The translations under genes and the position numbers were made by a program. This document shows, piece by piece, positions 30,929 to 36,487 of a stretch of DNA of 36,928 nt. This stretch comes from a virus. The DNA is taken from the IMG/VR virus record IMGVR_UViG_3300036945_000386, positions 1-36,928 of that record, one strand, 5' to 3'. Numbering within the stretch: the stretch's first letter is position 1; each line of letters begins with the position of its first letter. The notes beneath the pieces were generated by a model. That model made no database searches, had not been told where the DNA came from, and was given only the letters and a program-made list of their open reading frames with translations.

Positions 30929-31687
30929 GTGATCTACGATTTTGACCAAACCGGCGGCCTGACCGAAGAAGACTTCATGCACAAACTTCGCCTGAAAATG
31001 GAAGACCCAGCGTCGGCGAGCGCGCTCGCCTACAAGTATCCGTGGTTTCATTCCGCCTGTTCGGACTTCCTCTACCGAGCCAAGACCATCGCGAACGCAG
31101 AGCCGTTCCCCGACGTTGACAAGATCACGGCGGTTCAGGTCAACCTTTTCGACAACTGGCCCAACGGTGTCAGAGTCGAAAACTTCCCCAACCAATATAC
31201 GGCTTCTGTCGAGGTCTGGATTTCCGAGAAAATCAGCATCGAACGGAAGGGCGACTACCAGCACAAATCCAACGTGATCCTGATGAACGCCAAGAACCTG
31301 ACCGAGAGCGTCAATCGGAACCTCAAGAAGAAATCCATTCGAGCCGACTGGGGAAACGACCTGCTGAACTTCGCGGGTGGCATGACCGAGGATCACCTGA
31401 CGGGCATCATCACGACCAAGGGACTGAGCGGAAAAAACGGAGCCGGTGGGACGAAGCTGCACGCCAACCAAGCCGTGCTGGCCACGATGAAGCCGGGTGA
31501 ACCGGAGGGCTTGGCTCTTCGTCTCTTCCTGAACGGGAAGACGCTCGACCTTCCGCCCTTCGTCAAGACCACGGCATCCGGCAAAAAACTTCCGGCCAAA
31601 GTTGTTGTTCAATCACGGCTCGACGTGATTGGTTTCTCTGCCGACTGGTCCACGAAGTGGGACACGAGGCCTGTTGTGGTCGAATGA
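30929..31687 (+). CDS. Unknown early-region protein (252 aa)
   Basis: Starts at GTG 30929 with GGAG eight bases upstream. Begins MIYDFDQTGGLTEEDF and ends KWDTRPVVVE. Mixed alpha/beta, soluble, basic patches (NRNLKKKSIRADW), Gly-rich loop (GKNGAGGTKLHANQ). No motif I can name; not a polymerase, helicase or recombinase by visible motifs. It sits just before the candidate origin repeats, so a DNA-binding or replication accessory role is possible but only inferred from position. Confidence 0.75.
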   Translation: MIYDFDQTGGLTEEDFMHKLRLKMEDPASASALAYKYPWFHSACSDFLYRAKTIANAEPFPDVDKITAVQVNLFDNWPNGVRVENFPNQYTASVEVWISEKISIERKGDYQHKSNVILMNAKNLTESVNRNLKKKSIRADWGNDLLNFAGGMTEDHLTGIITTKGLSGKNGAGGTKLHANQAVLATMKPGEPEGLALRLFLNGKTLDLPPFVKTTASGKKLPAKVVVQSRLDVIGFSADWSTKWDTRPVVVE

Positions 31688-31697
31688 GGTCGAAGAC

Positions 31698-31757
31698 CGA
31701 ATCTCTTGTATAATGGAAGAAAGAACTTACAAAGAAACAATTTATACAAGAGATTCG
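31698..31757. repeat. Perfect 16-bp inverted repeat with A-rich 28-base spacer
   Basis: CGAATCTCTTGTATAA (31698-31713) and its exact reverse complement (31742-31757). The spacer is almost free of T (GGAAGAAAGAAC, AAAGAAACAA). It begins 10 bases after the stop of the 252-aa gene. TTGTATAA in each arm could also act as -10-like convergent elements. A third TTGTATAAT lies near 32190. Candidate cruciform, origin component or transcript end. Confidence 0.75.
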
Positions 31758-31848
31758 ATGCTCGACGTGCCGACGAGCAAATCTCGATTACAAAGCGGTT
31801 TTTCAAACCGGGGCAGAGGGAAGAGCCTCGTTGCACTCGGCCAAACGA

Positions 31849-31955
31849 GAACTCGCGTTGCTCGTCCTCGAAGACAAAAGAACTCGCGTTGCTCGTCGGA
31901 AGAAAAAGGTTTGCCTCGTCGGAAAGAAAATTTGGCTCGTGGCAAAAGAGAGTTT
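31849..31955. repeat. Iteron-like direct repeats, candidate replication origin
   Basis: GAACTCGCGTTGCTCGTC occurs exactly twice (31849-31866, 31880-31897; period 31). The core TTGCTCGTCGGAAGAAAA recurs in degenerate form near 31889, 31911 and 31933. No credible gene covers 31688-31964. Together with the adjacent 16-bp inverted repeat this looks like an iteron-type origin. No experimental or family evidence. Confidence 0.5.
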
Positions 31956-31964
31956 TGCCGGGGC

Positions 31965-32168
31965 TCAACCGGCGATTGCACCGAGCCGAACCAGAGCCGC
32001 GTCCCATTCCGCCTTGGTCCCACCGACATGATCTCCGTTCAGTGCCCAGAAATCATCGGTGTCTTGTTCGAGTTCACCGTAGAGCCAGTAACGCAGGCGG
32101 ACATGCGTCTCGCCATTGACTTGTTTGGCTTCGATGATTTGGGCTGGTTCGCCGCCGAAAGTGATCAT
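31965..32168 (-). CDS. Small hypothetical protein
   Basis: 67 aa starting MITFGGEPAQIIEAKQVNGE; compact alpha/beta with HVRLRYWLYGELEQD and a C-terminal ALNGDHVGGTKAEWDAAL. AGGAGAG lies upstream of its ATG. It is the only minus gene among plus early genes and ends beside the repeat cluster. Function unknown; regulation of the origin is possible by position. Confidence 0.65.
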   Translation of the reverse strand: MITFGGEPAQIIEAKQVNGETHVRLRYWLYGELEQDTDDFWALNGDHVGGTKAEWDAALVRLGAIAG

Positions 32169-32223
32169 GTCGTCTCTCCTTGTGGTGTGCTTGTATAATA
32201 GCAGGCGAAATTCTTTTGTCTAC

Positions 32224-32250
32224 CCATCTGAAATATTTTTGTTCAGATGG
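32224..32250. promoter_or_regulatory. Operator-like inverted repeat upstream of the early plus promoter
   Basis: CCATCTGAA (32224-32232) and TTCAGATGG (32242-32250) are perfect 9-bp arms with a 9-base A/T-rich loop. The right arm touches the -35 at 32251. Between divergent genes at 32168 and 32321, so probably a control site. Confidence 0.6.
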
Positions 32251-32278
32251 TTGACACCCAATTCCAGTGTGCTATTGT
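32251..32278 (+). promoter_or_regulatory. Sigma70 promoter for the 32321-33149 cluster
   Basis: -35 TTGACA (32251-32256, consensus), 16-base spacer, extended -10 TGCTATTGT (hexamer TATTGT 32273-32278). Predicted start near 32285, 36 bases before the ATG at 32321. Confidence 0.75.
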
Positions 32279-32320
32279 CTGGTCATCGAAACAAGCAACG
32301 CCATCCTCGTTGGAGACCAC

Positions 32321-32839
32321 ATGACCCGCTCTACTTTCCTCTGGAACGTTTTCGACCTCGACGACGAAGTAAACGCAACCGGCAAGATGGTTGCCAAGGC
32401 AGTCGTGACCAAGAGCAAGCCGCTCACGGTCGATCTCGAAAACACTTCGTTCCTCGAAGCCTTCGGTGAGTTCGACCATCGCCAGCGTGTTCTGATGGTC
32501 TGGATGGTCATGACGGAACTTTACGAAGGCCCGTGGACCCCGGCTCTGACCAACCGCTTGGAAATCCTCCAAGACTGGATGATCAATGAATACGACGGCC
32601 CGGTTATTGGCAATCAGGACATGGCGTTCTTCTACGCTCCCGAGATCGCTGAGCACGCCGACACTGACGGCGAGTATTCGTGGGCCACGCGGACCTACAA
32701 CAATCTGTGCGGAACCAAGATCACGGGTGTCAAGTCTCTTCCGGTCAAGACCTCGTATCCCGAGAAAATCCGTCTGGTCAACGCCGAGACTGGCAAGGCC
32801 ATGCGTGATCCGTGGGGCGGCAAGCGGGAGATCGGCTAA
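32321..32839 (+). CDS. Early-region hypothetical protein (172 aa)
   Basis: Start at ATG 32321 (MTRSTFLWNVFDLDDEV) with GGAG six bases upstream; a longer frame upstream would begin within the promoter. Mixed alpha/beta, acidic centre, C-terminal basic patch (MRDPWGGKREIG). No motif recognised. First gene of a three-gene coupled unit; TAATG overlap to the HTH gene. Confidence 0.7.
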   Translation: MTRSTFLWNVFDLDDEVNATGKMVAKAVVTKSKPLTVDLENTSFLEAFGEFDHRQRVLMVWMVMTELYEGPWTPALTNRLEILQDWMINEYDGPVIGNQDMAFFYAPEIAEHADTDGEYSWATRTYNNLCGTKITGVKSLPVKTSYPEKIRLVNAETGKAMRDPWGGKREIG

Positions 32840-33024
32840 TGGGTGCTCCTGCACAAACCGGGGTCCACGAGACCCGTGCTGAACTCGTCTTCTCGATCCT
32901 GTGCGGGTGGGGCTCTGGCCCACCCGCCAAGGCAATGGTCGCTGGATATGGATACTTGGCGGCTATCAACGGCGTGTCGGTGATGACTGTCCGACGCATC
33001 CTGAAAGAGGCTGGGAAAATCTGA
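32839..33024 (+). CDS. Mini helix-turn-helix DNA-binding protein
   Basis: 61 aa starting MGAPAQTGVHETRAELVFSI. Residues 40-58 (LAAINGVSVMTVRRILKEAG) form a clear helix-turn-helix: GVS turn followed by a TVRR.LKEAG recognition helix. It is coupled to genes on both sides (TAATG, TGATG). A regulator binding the inverted repeats at 30658, 32224 or 34451 is plausible but inferred. Confidence 0.65.
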   Translation: MGAPAQTGVHETRAELVFSILCGWGSGPPAKAMVAGYGYLAAINGVSVMTVRRILKEAGKI

Positions 33025-33149
33025 TGCACTATCGCTGGAAGTTCTTCTGGATCGTTTTCTGTGGCCTCGGAGCATTCGTCTTCCCACCCTTGGTCATCCC
33101 GTTCGTCTTCATGACGTGCAGTCCATCGAAAGAAGACTTGATGCCCTAA
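33024..33149 (+). CDS. Very small membrane protein (41 aa)
   Basis: MHYRWKFFWIVFCGLG... with one long hydrophobic segment (residues 6-31) and a short polar tail (SPSKEDLMP). The ATG overlaps the HTH stop (TGATG). The TAA stop is part of the CTAAATACTG element (33146-33155). Size and topology fit small phage membrane proteins such as superinfection-exclusion factors; that role is speculation. Confidence 0.6.
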   Translation: MHYRWKFFWIVFCGLGAFVFPPLVIPFVFMTCSPSKEDLMP

Positions 33150-33198
33150 ATACTGTGGACCGGCTTGGTCCCCGGTCAACGAGGTGGTTCTCAAATGG

Positions 33199-33232
33199 AG
33201 CGGTGTGGCAGAGATGTCACGCCGTTCTTTTT
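33199..33232 (+). terminator. Rho-independent terminator
   Basis: AGCGGTGTGGCA (33199-33210) pairs with TGTCACGCCGTT (33215-33226) in a 12-bp stem with some G-U pairs and a GAGA tetraloop, followed by CTTTTT. It ends the 32321-33149 unit. A further 8-bp inverted repeat GGTTGTTA/TAACAACC lies at 33239-33246/33268-33275. Confidence 0.75.
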
Positions 33233-33329
33233 GTTTGTGGTTGTTATTGACTGCTGGCGTTAGTGGGTAACAACCAAAGCTAAATACTTTCGGGCACAGA
33301 GAACCACCGCCCCGAAGGAAATATTCATA

Positions 33330-34043
33330 ATGAATTTCAAGGACCGTTACGCCGCCATTACGCAGCGACAATTGCTCGACATTTACCACTACGATTCCGA
33401 GACTGGCATCCTATCATGGGGAAGCCGGGGCAAGTATATCGGTGCTGGTAAGTTTTCAACGAAGTATGCTGGCAAACTCGCAACCCATTTTGATGTTTAC
33501 GGATACGAGCAGGCCAGTCTGGCGATGTTGATGCCAGAAGAGCCCAGAGGCGCGAAGCGCATTCGCCACAAGATCATGGCCCAGAACATCATCTGGATGA
33601 TCGTCCACGGTTCGTGGCCTGAACACATGATTGACCACGCCGACCGCAACCCGTCCAATAACAAGCTCTCGAATCTTCGTGAAGCCACGCTGTCCCAGAA
33701 TGCTCACAACAGCAGCATCCGGTCTGACAATGGCTCTGGTGTTCGCGGCGTGTGTTGGAACAAGGCTCGATCCGTCTGGGAAGCTGCGATCAACTGTGAG
33801 GGCAAACGAATCTTCCTCGGATATTACCACACCTTGGACGAAGCCGCAAAGGTTCGTCTTCTGGCTGAGGTCAAATACTTCGGTGAGTTCCGTCCCCCGG
33901 CCTCGGATGAACTGGAGGCATGGTTGGCTGAGCGTCAGGCTCACAATGCCAAGATGCTCTCGGAAGTCGTCATGAGGACGATGCCAGATCAGCCGTTCCA
34001 GACGAAGAAAAACGTTGACCGTATCAAGTGCAATATGGGATAG
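33330..34043 (+). CDS. HNH-AP2 homing endonuclease
   Basis: 237 aa. HNH core: MIDHADRNPSNNKLSNLREA (100-119; H103 and the two N-rich turns). AP2 DNA-binding domain: GVRGVCWNKARSVWEAAI through FLGYYHTLDEAAKV (137-175). This pairing is a classic free-standing phage homing endonuclease. Its leader carries CTAAATACTTT (33280) and TTCGGG/CCCGAA arms that could mask the AAGGA site. The C-terminal about 50 residues are helical and basic. Probably a mobile intruder in the early region. Confidence 0.88.
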   Translation: MNFKDRYAAITQRQLLDIYHYDSETGILSWGSRGKYIGAGKFSTKYAGKLATHFDVYGYEQASLAMLMPEEPRGAKRIRHKIMAQNIIWMIVHGSWPEHMIDHADRNPSNNKLSNLREATLSQNAHNSSIRSDNGSGVRGVCWNKARSVWEAAINCEGKRIFLGYYHTLDEAAKVRLLAEVKYFGEFRPPASDELEAWLAERQAHNAKMLSEVVMRTMPDQPFQTKKNVDRIKCNMG

Positions 34044-34146
34044 TGGGTAATCCACTGGAATGGTTACTTCGTTAGACAAGCCATCGAATCCCACGCCGCT
34101 CAAAAGTATGGAATTCTCCAAAAGTTGATGGCCCCGACGAAGGGGT

Positions 34147-34178
34147 AAGGCCCAGTCCCACGAAGACTGGGCCTTTTT
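34147..34178. terminator. Rho-independent terminator between convergent genes
   Basis: AAGGCCCAGTC (34147-34157) pairs with GACTGGGCCTT (34165-34175), followed by TTTTTCTT. It terminates the HNH-AP2 transcript and, in reverse, the 82-aa minus gene whose stop is at 34180. Confidence 0.88.
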
Positions 34179-34179
34179 C

Positions 34180-34428
34180 TTATGCGGACGCGCCTGCGGC
34201 GAGAATGGCCTGTAGTTCGTCCCGCACGACCTGAGTTTCATCGTCGAGGACTCCGACATAATGTTCGTAGATGTTGCGAAGTTCCATCCCCGTTTCATTC
34301 CAGTTCACCGGGTCACGACCATTTCGGAAACAATCGTTCTCGAAGTAGTGCATCGCCTGCTCGATTGCCGTGAGGGCATTATCGAGATCGACAATCGGAG
34401 TAGATATAGTAGGCATCTTAGCAGCCAT
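34180..34428 (-). CDS. Small helical hypothetical protein
   Basis: 82 aa when started at MAAKMPTISTPIVDLDNAL (ATG 34428, GGAGG five bases upstream); an ATG 12 bases earlier is possible. Helical, acidic, ending LQAILAAGASA. No motif. It has its own promoter flanked by inverted repeats, which suggests tight control, e.g. a small regulator or inhibitor, but this is inference. Confidence 0.7.
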   Translation of the reverse strand: MAAKMPTISTPIVDLDNALTAIEQAMHYFENDCFRNGRDPVNWNETGMELRNIYEHYVGVLDDETQVVRDELQAILAAGASA

Positions 34429-34450
34429 TATGGCCTCCATGGTTGAAGAC

Positions 34451-34493
34451 GCAACTATGCAGTATTCACGGTGCGTGTCAACTCGATAGTTGC
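34451..34493 (-). promoter_or_regulatory. Promoter flanked by 8-bp inverted repeats
   Basis: Minus strand -35 TTGACA (complement at 34476-34481), 16-base spacer, -10 CATAGT (34454-34459). GCAACTAT (34451-34458) and ATAGTTGC (34486-34493) are perfect inverted arms, one on the -10 and one just upstream of the -35. A dimeric repressor bound to both would close the promoter. Drives the 82-aa gene. Confidence 0.65.
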
Positions 34494-34543
34494 TTCAATA
34501 TGAGTGTGGCAAAAATACAACACCTATTAACCATAGAAAGTCG

Positions 34544-34571
34544 TTGACGACCTTTGCAGACCTGATATGTT
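34544..34571 (+). promoter_or_regulatory. Promoter for the AAA+ gene
   Basis: -35 TTGACG (34544-34549) within GTCGTTGACGAC, 16-base spacer, -10 TATGTT (34566-34571). The 16-base spacer and TTGACGAC context match the minus promoter near 30650. Predicted start near 34578, leaving a leader of about 320 bases before ATG 34899. Confidence 0.55.
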
Positions 34572-34577
34572 GATCTC

Positions 34578-34898
34578 GAAATTAGCTGGCCAGCGAAATC
34601 ACGGAGCCTCGGACACCCCTCTGAGGAATTCCACTCACTACCCGCTTTCATGGGGAAGAGGATAAAAAGGCAATCATCCGGGTCATCCCCCTTGGTGATT
34701 GAAGACAGAGATTGGAGGTAGAAGCCCAATCGACCGTATACCACCGCCATCCTCGGTGGTCCCGGCTGTGAGCCCTGTCCGAAGGCTCGCGTCAAACCCC
34801 GCCTCACGCCAACCTCGTGAGGGCTATAGTAGAAGTGTTCCTACGAGCACTTTGACGAAGCAACGGGACCGGTCCCAACTTTCTTCTGAAAGACGAAC
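34578..34898 (+). promoter_or_regulatory. Long structured leader of the AAA+ gene
   Basis: No gene is visible. Hairpins: CCACCG/CGGTGG near 34741-34759, CCTCACG/CGTGAGG near 34801-34821, the 12-bp palindrome GGGACCGGTCCC near 34864-34876, and CTTTC/GAAAG just before the start codon, which may partly mask the weak AAAGA site. Such leaders in plasmid replicons control initiator synthesis; here the role is inferred. Confidence 0.5.
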
Positions 34899-36287
34899 AT
34901 GACCTACGAACTGATCGAACGAAACACTCTGAGGCTCTGGCAAGCGGTTTCCAAAGCAAACCCGGTGAACCTCGAAATGCAACGAGCCCAGCGATGGGTG
35001 GAAGATGCGTGTCTCGGACTTCGACCCGGCGTGATGCTGAGCGGCGAAGCTGGTGCAGGCAAAACACATTTGGTTGACGAAGCCATGGCGGCTGTTACCG
35101 CCAAGGGCGTGAAGCCTATTCGTCGAATTCTGCGGGACGACCGTATGCTCTTGGAGACCATCCAAGACAGCAAGGGCGTGACTCCGATTATTCTGGAAGA
35201 GTGTGATGCACTGTTCCGGTCGCCCAACCAGATCAACATCCTCAAGATGGCGACGGACGACGGCAAGCGTGCCCCGAAGATGATCATGACCAAGATCGGC
35301 ACTGTCCGGTTCGGAGCCCCGATCATCCTCGTGACCAATTCGAACCCAAGTGACGACCGCAACTTCGACCGTAAATTGGTTGACGACATTGCGGCGATCC
35401 GTTCGCGTATGCCGCCCATCCACATCAAGACCGATCCTCTTGCCATGTGGGAATATACGTGCTATCTGGCCATCGTCCACAACCTGATCCGGCACTCGAA
35501 GTTCGTCAACAACGGAAAGATCGAGCGTCGTTCTGTGACGGCCGACCAACAGAACACGGTCCTGCGGTTCTACGCCGAAAACCTGTTCCGTCTTGGGGAC
35601 CGTTCGCCCCGTGGTCTGACCCGGATCGCACAAGCGGTCTACCTGACGAAGAACAAGAGCCAGCGTGACACTGACCTGAACGCTCTTCTGATTCGGACGC
35701 GGGCCGATGCGGAAGCCATGGCTCCTGACGGATGGCCGCCCTACGTTCCGACGCTGTTCGGTCCTGACGGTCCCCGTGGCACGTCGGAGCCCATCGTTCT
35801 CGGCAAACCGGCACCCACGGTGTCCGTGAAGCCCACGCGTGTTCCGAAGAGCCCGATGTCGATCCCCGAAGCCTTGGAAGTGATGGAGGGCGTGGTCGCT
35901 GACCTGACCCCGACTGAACTGCGTAACCGGGCCACGGGCAAGATCATCCCGATCACGCCCTTGGTGAAAGATGTGTTTCGTATGGCTGGCCTCGGCGGCG
36001 GCTCGGCGAAATACATCGCGGAGGAAATCCCGTATTCGGTGGCCACGATCCGATCCATCCTCCACGCTCTGGTGGATGCGGGCGTTCTCGAAATGATTAC
36101 TGTGAAGGCCATGCAACAGTTCTTGCCGGTTACGGGCCTTGAGGGGTCGAAGCTGGCTCTTGAGCGGACCCTGATGGATCAGCCGCTCATCCCGAAGATC
36201 ACGAAAGTCGATCCGAAGAAGAAGCTGTCCAAGTATTGGGAAGCAATCCCCGACCTTAAGGCCCAACCCCCGCAAGAAATAGTGTAG
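34899..36287 (+). CDS. AAA+ ATPase with C-terminal winged helix (candidate replication initiator or helicase loader)
   Basis: 462 aa. Walker A GEAGAGKT (49-56); Walker B PIILEECD (96-103), with Glu100-Glu101 where Asp-Asp/Glu is usual; sensor 1 ILVTNSN (N147); Arg finger candidates in IRSR (168-170). Residues about 353-402 form a winged helix (YSVATIRSILHALVDAG as recognition part). This matches a phage/plasmid AAA+ family with 'DALF.SP..INILK' signatures. It is the only recognised candidate replication enzyme here. A role at the candidate origin near 31.7-31.95 kb is inference; packaging or transcription roles are alternatives. Confidence 0.75.
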   Translation: MTYELIERNTLRLWQAVSKANPVNLEMQRAQRWVEDACLGLRPGVMLSGEAGAGKTHLVDEAMAAVTAKGVKPIRRILRDDRMLLETIQDSKGVTPIILEECDALFRSPNQINILKMATDDGKRAPKMIMTKIGTVRFGAPIILVTNSNPSDDRNFDRKLVDDIAAIRSRMPPIHIKTDPLAMWEYTCYLAIVHNLIRHSKFVNNGKIERRSVTADQQNTVLRFYAENLFRLGDRSPRGLTRIAQAVYLTKNKSQRDTDLNALLIRTRADAEAMAPDGWPPYVPTLFGPDGPRGTSEPIVLGKPAPTVSVKPTRVPKSPMSIPEALEVMEGVVADLTPTELRNRATGKIIPITPLVKDVFRMAGLGGGSAKYIAEEIPYSVATIRSILHALVDAGVLEMITVKAMQQFLPVTGLEGSKLALERTLMDQPLIPKITKVDPKKKLSKYWEAIPDLKAQPPQEIV

Positions 36288-36487
36288 TCCCACCAAGTCT
36301 CAAGGAACGGTGCAGCGTCGTCTAACCAGACACGAAACATCGTTCCTTGGGCGAATGGGGCTTCATCGTCCCACAGATCATTGAACGCGAGTTTCTGGTC
36401 TGTGGCCCATTCGACGAATACTTCGCCCGCCGGTTTATCGAACCTTAAGACGATGTTTGCCTTCACTGGGGCGGGAACCAGAGCCAC
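36179..36487 (-). CDS. Hypothetical protein overlapping the AAA+ gene in antisense
   Basis: 102 aa from a GTG at 36487, 25 bases inside the end of the membrane-protein gene; an in-frame stop lies just upstream, so no earlier start exists. Strand-rich with VEWATDQKLAFNDLWDDEAPF and FRVWLDDAAPFLETWWDY. The last 109 bases run opposite to the AAA+ 3' end. The first two thirds look like real protein; the tail is less convincing. If real, it forms a minus-strand pair with the membrane protein. Confidence 0.5.
   Translation of the reverse strand: MALVPAPVKANIVLRFDKPAGEVFVEWATDQKLAFNDLWDDEAPFAQGTMFRVWLDDAAPFLETWWDYTISCGGWALRSGIASQYLDSFFFGSTFVIFGMSG

Noticed and set aside
31629-32198. Several overlapping frames across the repeat-rich region
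   Set aside because: Basic low-complexity translations of repeats, different frames equally open, no ribosome-binding sites.
34044-34115. tRNA-like stretch ending ATCGAATCCCACGCC
   Set aside because: The T-stem and acceptor do not pair and no anticodon arm forms.
34061-34129. 22-codon frame after the HNH-AP2 gene
   Set aside because: No good ribosome-binding site and no feature beyond an ATG and stop.
34824-36296. 490-codon minus frame opposite the AAA+ gene
   Set aside because: Arg/His/Asp-rich shadow caused by codon bias; the plus frame has clear Walker motifs.
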